Source: Prionace glauca
Taxonomy: Eukaryota > Chordata > Chondrichthyes > Carcharhiniformes > Carcharhinidae
Direction: 5' to 3'
Length of the DNA stretch: 64,000 bases
Assembly: GCA_037974335.1 (NCBI GenBank)
Contig: CM075760.1
Coordinates: 59,898,515-59,962,514, forward strand
Part shown: positions 31,921 to 41,940 of the stretch, piece by piece
Layout of the letters: each line of letters starts with the position of its first letter
Position numbering within the stretch: the stretch's first letter is position 1
Made by a program: the position numbers and the translations under genes
The notes under the pieces: generated by a model
The model's database searches: none
Told to the model about the DNA's origin: nothing
Seen by the model: only the letters and a program-made list of their open reading frames with translations

Positions 31921-31964
31921 TGATAAACATTGACTGAACGTTGATGTTCAGGCAATGTTTATCA
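31921..31964. repeat. Small hairpin
   Basis: 'gataaacattg' and 'caatgtttatc' with inner arms 'ctgaac'/'gttcag' form a near-perfect hairpin next to the retroposed element. Confidence 0.6.
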
Positions 31965-32730
31965 CTATTTTGAGACCATAATATCAAGATTTAGTGAGAC
32001 TACCCAGATACTGGAGAAAGTAAACTGGAATAGTTCCACGGATTACGGCATTCAATGGTCAGATGACTTGTGAAACTGAAATTGCTTTCTTTTGTCAAAT
32101 AATGAAACGAGTTTCTTAATTGCACTGCTTAGATTTTTTTTTTAAATGATGCAATAGATCACGCAAAACTGTTTTAATCAATATCTCGTTCGATAATCCA
32201 AGTATGCCAGTTTAAGAGAAGGAAAAACATAGAATGATCTTATTCCCTTCTGCACAGTCAGTTGTTCAAAGAATCCTGTCTGTGTGAAAAATAAGGGGAT
32301 GAAAGATGACTTGGCGAACTCTTCCAAAGAGGCACAGATAGGATGAATGGCCTCATTCAGCGCTCCAAGGTTCTATGATTCTCATTGCTTCGTGTCCCAG
32401 CCGCTCGATTTATTGTTAGACACCTGAACAACGAACAGGTGCGGGATGGTTAGACACCTTTGTAGATTCAACCGTCGCTATTTCCACTCCACCAGCTCCG
32501 AGTGCAGCTGAGAGTCACCGCACACTTTGTTCAATATTAAATCGCCGTATCCCCTCCCACAACTTCCGTTTGCGACTCTCACCCTGACCCGATTGTGTGA
32601 TTGGATAGATTGCTGCCGCTACTCCATTCCTCTCATTGGTTGGATCAGCAGTGCAGTGGGACGGGCATCTATATTTCTATCTCTGACACAGGATTTCTCT
32701 CACTGCAGAGTTGCAGACTGAGGAAGGATC
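31965..32730. other. Flank; promoter-like end before the orphan leader
   Basis: Nothing coding. CCAAT-type 'attgg' strings at 32612 and 32637 precede the leader-like exon. Confidence 0.35.
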
Positions 32731-32757
32731 ATGGTGAACTATATCACTCTGATCCTC
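32731..32757 (+). pseudogene. Orphan V leader-like exon
   Basis: MVNYITLIL then a gtacgt donor-like site, in a setting like other V leaders (preceded by 'ctgaggaaggatc'). I find no V exon on the + strand in the next 300 bases, where the minus-strand V gene's signal begins. Its V exon may have been removed by deletion or inversion. Confidence 0.4.
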
Positions 32758-33099
32758 AGTACGTTCTAATCATATAGACACCATGCACCGGCTGTGATAA
32801 ATGGGACACACAAAATAGAGAATGAGAATGTGTTGCTCATTAATTCAGATAGACAGGAAAAGATTATGAAAATACAAAATGTGAGTGAGGGCATAATAAA
32901 TTGATTTGCGAAATTACTTTGCAATATAAATGAAAGTTATAACGTACCTAAAACAATTTCTCTGTTGCTGCTCACTTGATCATATTGAATGTTGTGTTAT
33001 TTTAGTGGCGACCCTGAACTCTCACAGGCTAAATAATTGCTTGTGTCTAGCAGTGCGGGCGCGCCCTCTGCTGATAACTGACTGGAACTCCCAGTCTGG

Positions 33100-33139
33100 G
33101 GTTTTTGTCCGGAGTTCGCTGTATCTCTGCACCACTGTG
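33100..33139 (-). other. RSS of V gene at 33.3 kb
   Basis: Minus strand: perfect heptamer CACAGTG (33133-33139) and perfect nonamer ACAAAAACC (33100-33108) with 24 bases between. Confidence 0.9.
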
Positions 33140-33564
33140 GGCTCCAATGGCACAGAAATACACGGCGCTGTCAGAGAGAAGCGTTCCGGCGATATTTAAA
33201 AGGACCGTTTTGTTTCCTTTGTGCAAAACAGCAGAAAATCTATCCGGAGAATTTTCAGACGTGCCTCCCGTGCCATATACCGTCAATAAATGTTTCGGAG
33301 CTTCCCCGGGAGACTGAATGTACCAGAAGGGAGTCACAGCACCAGCTATCGAGTAACTACAGTGCAGTGTTGTGCTCTGTCGATCCTGAACCGTTAATTC
33401 AGGGGGATCTTGGGACACTTCATCTTTGCCACTGGTTCCTGCAACAAATTGCAGAATCCATTAAATATCTGGTGGAGAACGCTGGGAACAGGCAGTGACT
33501 ATTTAAACACAAACTCACCGGACATCAAAACCAACAGTATTAGTAAAGAACATTGAGAGAACAT
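33140..33564 (-). CDS. TCR alpha/delta-type V gene
   Basis: Leader exon 33564-33519 (MFSQCSLLILLVLMS plus one base) ends at a gtgagt donor. V exon 33438-33140 follows a 'ttgttgcag' acceptor. It encodes SQDPPELTVQDRQSTTLHCS, AVTPFWYIQSPGEAPKHLLT, DRFSAVLHKGNKTVLLNIAG and SDSAVYFCAIGA. Both Cys and the core Trp are present, with no stop. The FWYIQSPG...LL and SAVYFCA features fit alpha/delta V genes of a different subgroup from the one at 26 kb. Confidence 0.9.
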
Positions 33565-34159
33565 GCTTCCTGCTTCGTATTCCACAAAATCAGCAGAACT
33601 GTAAAATGATTTCAACTCTCGTACTCTGATGTGAAGAAGTAATTTGATATCATGGGCAGTCCTCATTTATTGGGAGCCTAAGAGGCGTTACCCAAAGACA
33701 GGATTGGCTTGTTGCGCAGTGTTGTCAAGGACTGGCCACCGAATAACATTGGTTGTAGCCCAATGACTTCATCTGCTTCTCTGTTTGCTCCTGCCTATCT
33801 TCGTCTGCGCCTCCGGTTCTCTGTTCGCCTCAATGTCCATCCTGCACTCTGAATATTTTGTCCACTGGTGTCTGTCCCCTCTCTCCCTCAACCGCTTTCC
33901 AGGAAAGTGTAGGATGAAAACCATGCAATTTCTCCCGGTCTCCCATTTCAATAAATTCTCCAAGTCCCATTAGGGGCAGCTGATAGACAAAATATCATAA
34001 CGACAAGTCTGAGAAAAGTTTAAAATTGAAGCAGGTGCACTGAAATCCGGCAGCCTGTCAGGTAAATGTGGGTTAGTAGTGAAATTTACATCTTTTCGAT
34101 GTGTGGAGAGAGCTTTATTAAGAGTTCGAATCATATCAGTATTGCTGTGGTTTCAAATT
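33565..34159. other. No gene recognised
   Basis: Holds the promoter of the minus-strand V gene at its left end. Nothing else is recognised. Confidence 0.35.
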
Positions 34160-34330
34160 TTGTAACACGAATATCGTTTAACAGAAAGACCTGGGCCATT
34201 CAAAACAGATGTAGCAATTAATTGATGAGGATTCAAACTGACGGTCGTATTAGTTCCGTACTTGGGTCCACCTGAATTTAAGTATATTATAATAAGAATA
34301 AGGAATAGAGAGAAGTACAGCAGCATAATC
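34160..34330 (-). pseudogene. Possible V gene relic
   Basis: Minus strand opens with a leader-like MLLYFSLFLILIIIYLNS, then an acceptor-like 'ttaaattcag' and LNGPGLSVKRYSCYK, which faintly recalls an FR1 'GxSVxLxCxY'. Nothing of FR2 or FR3 follows. A chance open frame is quite possible. Confidence 0.25.
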
Positions 34331-34476
34331 CTGCAATAAGATCCTTCAGTAATCTGAGAATTCACTGATCTCGCAAGAAGAGGCCATTTACCTCACATCA
34401 CCATCAGAGGGAGCTCCCTCGCCGTGTTTTTGTGTTTACTGTATCAGGAACGGGTCCCATAACACATGGAAATGTT

Positions 34477-34715
34477 AGAGAGACATAATCCAACAGAACA
34501 GAATGAACACCTGGATTACACAGAGAAATGATACAGGGCAGTAGTGCAGGAGAAAACTGATTTAACTGTTAGATTATAAGGTGAAATATTACAGAGCAGA
34601 AATCTAGGCAAACTGGATTAATTCCTGGATTACACACGATGTGTCCAGAATAGTAATCCAGGAGAACTGGATTAATTGTTAAAATACATTGCAATATCTT
34701 ACTGGGCAAATAGAG
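34477..34715. repeat. Degenerate tandem repeat of about 57 bases
   Basis: About four diverged units sharing 'ccaggagaactggattaatt' and 'ggattacac'-like text. It carries no RSS motifs, unlike the array at 17.4 kb. Confidence 0.55.
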
Positions 34716-35250
34716 ATGCTAAATTTGCTGACAACACAAAGATAGGTAGGAAAATAAGTGGTGAAGTAGATGTAAGGAGACGATAAAGGGAAATAAATTG
34801 CTCATAACATCTAAATGGTGTGGGATCACAACATTCTGAGGTACAGAGGGATTGGGCTGTCCTAGGGTACAAATTGAAAGGAGCTAATGTACATGTACTG
34901 TAATTAAGCAGAAATGTCAGAAAATGTTATCATTTACGACGAAGTAGTCCATTGTATAATATGAAGAGTGTGTTTTCGTTGTACAGGGCATTGGTGAGAC
35001 CACACCTGGGGTATTATGTGTAATACTTAACTGCTTATCGAAAGAAAGATCGTAATGCGTCAGAAAAAGTTTAGAATAGGGTTGCTACTGAGTATGTCTA
35101 TCTGTGTAAGCGGAAAGAATCGTGATTTTTGGTTTATATCCATTTGAGTTTCGAAAATTCAGAGATAATATAATTGAAACCTTTAAAACACTAAGGGGTA
35201 TTAACGGTGTGGATGTGGAGATCATTGTTCCTCGTGTCCGTGTTGTAGCT
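34716..35250 (+). mobile_element. CR1-type LINE fragment, decayed
   Basis: Frames read 'KFADNTKIGRKISGE', 'LYRALVRPHLGYYV' and FGLYPFEFRKFRDNIIETFK, the post-RT part of CR1. Confidence 0.7.
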
Positions 35251-35551
35251 GCACTGGATATTTCTGGGTCCTTATATTTCTCAGCGTGTATATATCTGGA
35301 CTCTTGGCTCTCCATCTGTTCGAATGCGGTTGTCCACGGGAGGGCGCTCGCTGATCGCTTATCAAACACCAGAGTGGCCTTCTTCAGAGAGCGACTATTT
35401 GCAGATATAAAAATTGGCGGGGGAAATAAATCCCAGCCAGTCGCATTACACCTTGCTGATTCTTTCAATTTCTCACATTCCAGGTCTGGTACAGAGATCA
35501 TCGTTTCTATTCCTGGAGCTCAGACTGGAACGTGGAGGGTGGGGGGTGAAA

Positions 35552-36006
35552 ATGTTCCTAATTCTGTTTTTTGCACTGATCACAGGTCAGTGATGTTGAC
35601 ACAGATTGAAAAGTATATTGCAAACCTTGTGTAATTTCCCTTTCCCAACTCTGTGTGATTATTGTTTTCCTCTGACTCTTAACTCACTACGCGTCAGCTG
35701 TTTCTTTTCAGAGATGAGGAATGGAGACTCAATGTCTCACTCAGGATCAGAGGGTGAAAATTCAGCAATACCCTGCAGTTACTCTGTGCCGAGTTCAGCT
35801 GTACAACGTGGCCCGTTCTGGGATCGCCAGTATCCGCATCAAGCTTCTCAACATCTGCTCAAAGCCGATAGTTACAGGTTTGCCGATACGGATCCCGGCT
35901 TTGGACACTTCAGTGGGAATCTCAACCAGAGACAAAGCTCTTTTCACTTGTCCATGAAAGATTTGAAGATGATAAACAGCACCGTGTATGACTGTGCACT
36001 GAGACC
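35552..36006 (+). CDS. TCR alpha/delta-type V gene with altered core residues
   Basis: Leader exon 35552-35585 (MFLILFFALIT plus one base) ends at a gtcagt donor. V exon 35712-36006 starts after 'tttcttttcag'. The frame is open: GSEGENSAIPCSYSVPSSAV, PFWDRQYPHQASQHLL, GFGHFSGNLNQRQSSFHLSM and MINSTVYDCALRP. Both Cys and the core Trp are kept, but WYRQ reads WDRQ and YYC reads YDC; both Tyr help pack a V domain. Splicing and RSS look usable, so it is either an open but poorly folding segment or an early pseudogene. Confidence 0.7.
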
Positions 36007-36045
36007 CACAATGAATGAAGCTCCCATGGGCCCCATGCAAAAACT
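36007..36045 (+). other. 23-RSS of V gene at 35.8 kb
   Basis: Heptamer cacaatg (36007-36013; one mismatch), exactly 23 bases, nonamer gcaaaaact (36037-36045; 7 of 9). Confidence 0.8.
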
Positions 36046-36409
36046 GCCGCAGTTCCATAATCGAGGCTTCGGGATCAGGAAAATTGAGTCGGATATATGA
36101 AAATGCACAGAACATGAAGGAGACAACACAGCCCTCGGCTGGACGATACACTCCCGCTGAATTCAGCCATTATCAATGATGTGAAATGTCATATTTGCCG
36201 TCGTATTATTCCCGGATCAAACCCAATCCTTCCCCAATCCCATCCGCACAAATCTGCAGATTACCCCGGGTGACTAACTTTCTTAATCTATACTTAGAAA
36301 AATCTTAGCTGCCTATCTGTGAGCCAGCGCACTTTAAAATTATCAAATGCAGCTTCAGTATTGTCCCATTTTAAAGTCCGTGGAGCAGAAATAATGACTG
36401 ATTGAAATC
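36046..36409. other. No gene recognised
   Basis: The last recognisable receptor sequence ends here. Nothing else is seen. Confidence 0.35.
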
Positions 36410-36712
36410 AGGGTGTTACTATTTGAAAATGATATTCTTGCTATGGAGGGGTCACAGAGAAGATTTACGATGTTGACTCCTGGGATGGCAGGTCTGTCAT
36501 ATGAGGACAGAATAAATCCATTAGGATTATGTTCACTGAAGTTTCAAAGAGTGAGAGGGGATCTCACAGAAACTTATCAAATTCTGACAGGGTTAGACAG
36601 GGTACATTCGGAAGAATGTTCCCAATGGTAGGGGAGTCCAGAACCAGAGGTCATCTTTTGAAGATAAGGGGTAAACTGAGGTGAAGGGAAATTTCTTCAC
36701 ACAGAACTTTTG
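36410..36712 (+). mobile_element. CR1-type LINE fragment
   Basis: ILAMEGSQRRFTMLTPGMAG then LCSLKFQRVRGDLTETYQIL, ending 'gggaaatttcttcacacag'. Confidence 0.8.
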
Positions 36713-37199
36713 CAGCACTTCCCATAGTCCATGCGTTTAAAAGGTCTCTCTGCAGTGTGAACTAGTTGGTGTCTAAACAGATGTGATGAATTAGTGAATC
36801 CTTTCCCACATCCAGTGCAAATGAGTGTCCTCTCTCCACTGTGAACAAGCTGGTGTCTCAGCAGTTTGGTTGAATTCGTGAAGGTCTTCCCAAACTCAGT
36901 GCGGTAAATGGCCTCTCCCCAGTGTGAATAAGCTGGTGTCTCAGCAGTTTGGTTGAATTTGTGAAGCTCTTCCCAAACTCGATGCAGGTAAATGGCCTCT
37001 CCCCAATGTGAATGAGCTGGTGTCTCAGCAGTTTGGCTGAATTTGCAAAGCTCTTCCCACATTTGGTGCAGGTTAATGGCCTCTCCCCATTGTGAATGCA
37101 CCGATGAGTTTGCAGCATAACTGAGTAACTGAATCCCTTCCCACAGTGCTTACATTTCCACAGTTTCTCCTTGGTGTGGGTGTCCTTGTGTCTCTCCAA
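36697..37199 (-). pseudogene. C2H2 zinc-finger pseudogene
   Basis: Minus strand from 37199: MERHKDTHTKEKLWKCKHCG, then CTKCGKSF, CIEFGKSF (second Cys replaced by Phe) and a frameshift near 36900, after which the other frame continues with CTGCGKGF...HTAERPFKR. About six fingers are visible. Several contain [20 protein letters not shown]-type text, so unequal repeat copying is visible. Substituted Cys residues and the frameshift make it non-functional. Confidence 0.85.
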
Positions 37200-37244
37200 G
37201 TTCTACAATCAGATGAAACCTCATTCACACACACTAATCCCATT

Positions 37245-37960
37245 TTTGAGTAATTGGTTAATAATCTTGAATGCTATGGTGTTTCACATGCTTTTCTAAA
37301 TGCTTCTTATATAATGTGAGGATTCCTGCCTCTTTCAAGACAGTGAGTTCCAGATTCCCACCACCCTCTGAGTGAAAGTTGTTTCCTTCATTCCACTCTA
37401 AATCTCCTGCCCCTTCACTTAAATCTATCCCCCTGGTTATTGACCCTTCTACTAAGGGAAAAGTTCCTTCCAATTCACCTGATCTATGTTCCTGATAATC
37501 TTGTACACCTCAGTCAGGTCACCTCTCAGCCTTCTCTGCTCCAGGGAAAGCAACCCCCGCCTAACCAAGCTCTCTTCATAGTTGAAATGGTCCAGCCCAG
37601 GCAACATCCTGGTGAATCTCGTCTGCATTCTCTGGTGCAATCACATCCTTCCTATAGTGTTCAAAACAGAACAGCGCACAGGGCCTGAGTTATGGCCTAA
37701 CAAGTGTTTTATACAGAGCTATCATAACCACCTTAACTCCCCATCCTACTGGCTTCAGTGATAATTGGGAATGCTCCGCAATATCCCTCTGGTCTCTGTA
37801 TTCCCTAGCCTTGTCCTCCCAAAATTCATCACTTCATACTTTTCAGGGTTAAATTCCATTTGCCACTGTTCCTCCCATCTGACCAGTCTGTTTCTTTGAC
37901 CCTGTAATATAAGGTTGTCTTCCTCTCTATTTACCATACCACCAATCACAATCTGTTCAA
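37245..37960 (-). mobile_element. CR1-type LINE fragment
   Basis: Minus strand: 'LVRWEEQWQMEFNPEKYEVMNFGR' region, then RMQTRFTRMLPGLDHFNYEE, LLSLEQRRLRGDLTEVYKII and VEGSITRGIDL. Frames are broken. Confidence 0.8.
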
Positions 37961-38559
37961 TTCTATCACACTACCGTCCCTACTTTCTGTACCTACATTG
38001 TCCTTCCACACAGTGAACATTCATACAAAATACTCATTTAATACTTCAAATACATCTTCTGGCTCCACGTCCAGGCTGCTGAATGGGCAATTGATTCCTA
38101 ACCTACTAACTTACTTTTTCCCTGATGACCTTCTTACCCTTAAAACATTTAGAAAACATCTTGTAGTTTCTTTCCTTCTCTGTCACCTCTCTGACTCATC
38201 AATAAGACATTGGGACTCAGAGGGTTGATGCAGTTTGATAGACATGTTGTCTCCATTCTGAACAATGGAGAACAAGCTCCTCGCACTCATTGACAATCTT
38301 GCCCCTTACATAGATGGCGATCATCCATGCGCACTGCTGCACATTGCCCTCAATAAATGTGGAGGTCGTTAACTCATGGGCCGATCTCAGGGATCTTTGA
38401 CTCGCTCGATGCAAATGGGGTAACCGGATAATTTTGGGGGGTGTTTACAAATCGCACAACTGTTTATGAAACCCTCCCGTCCATTCGCCCGTTCCATTGT
38501 ACCCACCGATCGGCGATTTTCCGCTTACAAATTACAGATCCTAGGTAATAAGCAATCGC
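37961..38559. other. No gene recognised
   Basis: Nothing coding. It leads into a promoter-like GC-rich stretch. Confidence 0.35.
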
Positions 38560-38800
38560 TGTCGCCATTACACGTACTGCGCATGCTTCAGTCGAAGCCC
38601 CTCTTTCATCCTGATTGGTTGGAGGACCAGCTGCTCCACTGAAGTCCTCCAGATCCGCCCCCTCCTCCTATTGGTCCGGAGCTGCTGTCAATCACTCTCC
38701 CCAGAGGCCTTGCGATCTGGGACATGCGCAGTCCGGCTGATGCGGTTGGACACTCGGTCTGAATGTGGAGCATGCGCATTTCATTTGTTCGCCTGGGGAG
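38560..38800 (+). promoter_or_regulatory. Putative promoter of the zinc-finger cluster
   Basis: 'tactgcgcatgcttc', 'gacatgcgcagtc' and 'gagcatgcgcattt' (NRF1-type), plus 'ctattggtccgg' and 'gattggttgg' (CCAAT boxes, reverse). The block 'attggtccggagctgctgtc' is present in reverse at 51.7 kb ('gacagcagatccggaccaat'). The pattern fits a TATA-less promoter. Confidence 0.65.
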
Positions 38801-39689
38801 TGAGAGTCCTTTGTCCCGGAGAAGCGGAGTCAGTGTTAGGCGGTGGCTGGGAGGGACTGGAAACACTTTGTGGACCCGCTTCAGAATCATTGTCAACTCC
38901 CTGGTTTGCAGCTGCGGGGCTTCTCCCTCCCGGGAACAGGCCCAGGTTAACGACCCCATCCTGGCTCAGTCACTGGAGGATGGTTCACATCAGAGGATGG
39001 GGGAGGGGGACAAATCAATGAGGACTCTGATCTCTGGGAAGGAAGGAAACCCTGGGAGGATTCACAAACACCCGCTGGAGGACCCAACATCCCCAATAAG
39101 AAACTCTCTGCAGTGACCAGGAGAGAAAATAATTGATTGATTTTTATTTTCACTCTTTACAAAAGAGAACTGAACCCAGGCAGAACAGAGGGTGGGAAAA
39201 AAGACCTGTGAAGATATGTCACACTGGGCTTCCCAAGCTGAGCAACTCTCTCAAAGAAAATGAAAGAACATCTTTCATGTGTCTGTTGGAACAGCTGAGC
39301 AGTATTGTGTGCGGTGCTGCTGGAAATGTGTGGGTGGGCAGGGGCTTGTTGGCACCTAGAACAGTTGGAAGAGGGAGCTGCACAGATCCATCTTACACCC
39401 ATATGCCATACAGCAGCCATACGCCATGCAGCTTGGGACACTGGACTCGAACACGCAACAGTCCACTGAAATATGAAATAGTTGGCCAATAAGGGAGTTG
39501 GTTGCAGGACAGGGAGGAGGGAAAGTGTGCAGGATGAGGATTTACTGCTTTACTGTTCCACAGAAAGTAGAAATGTCTTCTGAATTTTGATCCTGTCTGA
39601 CAATGATGATGTTTCTAAACTCCTTTTACAGGATATTTGAAATATACATACATTAACTCATCCAACCTGAAAGACACGAGGACATCTAC
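38801..39689 (+). other. 5' exon/intron region of a decayed zinc-finger gene
   Basis: No protein is recognised. The position between the promoter-like block and the finger exon at 39.7 kb suggests untranslated exon and intron. Confidence 0.4.
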
Positions 39690-40103
39690 ACCATAGAGAA
39701 CCCATGGAAATGTGGGGACTGTGGGAAGGAATTCAGTTGATCATCCCAGCTGGAAGCACATCAGTGCAGTCACACTGGGAAGACTCTGTTCATCTGCACC
39801 ATGTGTGGGAAGAGTTTTAGTCGAATGTTCAATCTTTGGACTCATCAGTGACTTCACACTGGGGAGCGGCCATTCACATGCTCTGTGTGTATGAAGGGAT
39901 TCAGCAATTCATCTCACCTGCTGAGACACAAGGGTGCTCACACTGGGGAAAGGCCTTTCACCTGCTCTGTGTGTGGGAAGGGATTCACAAACTCATCTGA
40001 TCTCCTGATGCACCAGCGAGTTCACACCGGGGAGAAGCCATTCACCTGCTCTATATGTGGGAACAGATTCACTCAGTCACAAAACCTAATGAGACACCAG
40101 TGA
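39690..40103 (+). pseudogene. C2H2 zinc-finger pseudogene
   Basis: One frame reads [13 protein letters not shown], stop, [32 protein letters not shown], stop, then three intact fingers from 39885 ([54 protein letters not shown]) and a stop. About five fingers, two stops. The stop after the last RHQ is where related genes also end. Confidence 0.85.
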
Positions 40104-40954
40104 GTCCACAAGTCTTCTGGAGGCAGATTCCCCAGTTATTGAACAGGTAATCACATCCTGCACTGACCAGAAAATAATTGATTGATTTTTATTTTCACTC
40201 TTTTGTGTTTCTGCTGCTGTTACTAACTGCTGTAACCAGCTTGAGTTAACAATCAGGTATTTGTTCAAGTTCAGATAGACTAATGGATTGACCAGGGTCT
40301 AATTGAATAGCACGGCAGACTTGAAGGGCTGACAACCTATTCCATTTCCTGAGTAGTCTCTCCACAGGGCTCTCCTACTCTTTATCTCTGCTCCATCACT
40401 GGTTCCTGGTGAAGTCTCTTCTCCCCAGTTAAAAACAAAGAAAAGTACAGCACAGGAACAGGCTTTCCATTTGTCAGCTGGTCTTTCATTCAGCTGTGGT
40501 GTGTTTGTGTTGTTAATAACCCTGTAACCAGCTGGAGTTAACTGTTCAGGTATTTGTTCTTCAAGTTCATAAAGACACCAGGTCAGCCACAGTCTAACTG
40601 AATGACAGAACAGAAACCACTGCTGGTTTCTAGTGAAATGTCTTCCCCCCCCAGTTCTCCTATCACTTTCCATTCATCAGCTGGTGTTTGAGCCCAAGTT
40701 TATTGGGAACAGGAGGAAATCATTTATCCCCCTTGAGCCTGTTCTCTTACTGACTGCGGTCATGGCTGGTCTGTGTCCAAACTCCATTTACCTAGATATT
40801 ATTTTAATCCTGACTTCCCCAATATGTTACAATGTGATTTAAAACTAACTTTCATTTAGATCAGACCTTTAATGTAGGAGAGCGTCCCAAGGTGAATCTC
40901 AGAAACATCAACTGACAGAATTGGACAGAACATAACACTGAGAAACACTATGGA
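40104..40954. other. No gene recognised
   Basis: Contains an internal duplication: a segment with 'cagctgg...gttaac...caggtatttgttc...agttca' occurs at 40225-40330 and again at 40520-40620. Confidence 0.4.
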
Positions 40955-41226
40955 AGGATGTGATTGTACTAGAAAGAGTGCAGGGGAGAGTCACCAACAT
41001 GTTGCCTGGGCTGGAGTGTTGGGAAGGTGATTTATTATCTAAATGGGGAGAGACTTCGGGATGCTCCAGTGCAGAAGGATCTGGGTGTCCTCATTCACCA
41101 GTCACAGAAAACTAGCAGGCAGGTACAGCAGATTATAAAGAAAGTGAGTGGAATGTTGTTATCCAGACTTGAAACATTGACAGAGGTGAAAGACCTAATG
41201 GACCGAATGGCCTACTCCTAATTCTT
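40955..41226 (+). mobile_element. CR1-type LINE fragments
   Basis: GERLRDAPVQKDLGVLIHQS and RQVQQIIKKVSGML, and the 3' end 'aatggcctactcctaattct'. Two pieces are out of order with each other. Confidence 0.75.
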
Positions 41227-41409
41227 GAGGTGAAATATGTCACTGTGGTTGTGAACATTCATGTTCAGCCTCAGACTATTACCAGGGAGAGAGATGGAGT
41301 TGGTGGCTGGGGAGTAAAATTTGTAGCAAAGACTGAACCCATGGCTTCAGTCTTCCCAATATATAAAATATCTGTTCATCCAATACTGATGTCAGACAGT
41401 CAGGACAAT

Positions 41410-41500
41410 GTGTTTAACGTTTTTTAAAAAGTTTGTTTATTCATGTCACGAGTAGGCTGATATTAACATTGCAATGAAGTTACTGTGAAAATCCCTAAAT
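41410..41500 (-). mobile_element. SINE tail fragment
   Basis: 'aagtttgtttattcatgtca', 'gtaggctgatattaacattg' and 'gaagttactgtgaaaatccc' are the reversed 3' tail of the SINE subfamily that ends 'gtaagcctac...aataaac'. Confidence 0.7.
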
Positions 41501-41940
41501 GTGCGAGACTTGAAGGTGAATTTAGAGATGTTCATACACAGTTGTGATCCTGGTTCTTCCAGTTGGTGGAAGTTGAGGGTTTGGGAGATTCTGTCAAAGC
41601 TGCAGCTGAGTTATAGATGTGTAAAATTCCTCTCCCGCCATCACCAGCACCTCCCCCTGCACAACCTCATCTCTTGCATTGCCCCCCATTCTCTCCCACT
41701 GTCTTGTACTCTCCTTATGTAGAGGCCTGAGTCTGTCCAGACCCAGACAGGGTGGTGCGTTCCCTTCCCTGAAGGACATTAGTGAATTGGGTTTTTATGA
41801 TAATCCAGCACTGTTCATAGTCACTTTTTCCTAGTGTCAGACAAATTACCAGGTTCATTCAGCTCAATTTCACAAGCTGCCTTTGTGTTTTTGTGCGTTC
41901 TCTCTAACTCCTGTTTTTTTGTTTTAAATCAATTTCACAG
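41501..41940 (+). other. Intron before zinc-finger exon
   Basis: Ends in 'gttttaaatcaatttcacag', a splice acceptor shared with the genes at 55.4 kb and 45.4 kb. Confidence 0.5.

Noticed and set aside
34420-34470. RSS-like 'tgtttttgt' at about 34425 for a minus-strand V
   Set aside because: No heptamer at 12 or 23 bases and no V coding end beside it.
38606-39021. Overlapping open frames of about 117 codons in the GC-rich region
   Set aside because: GC-rich promoter sequence gives chance long frames on both strands; no zinc finger or KRAB motif is seen.
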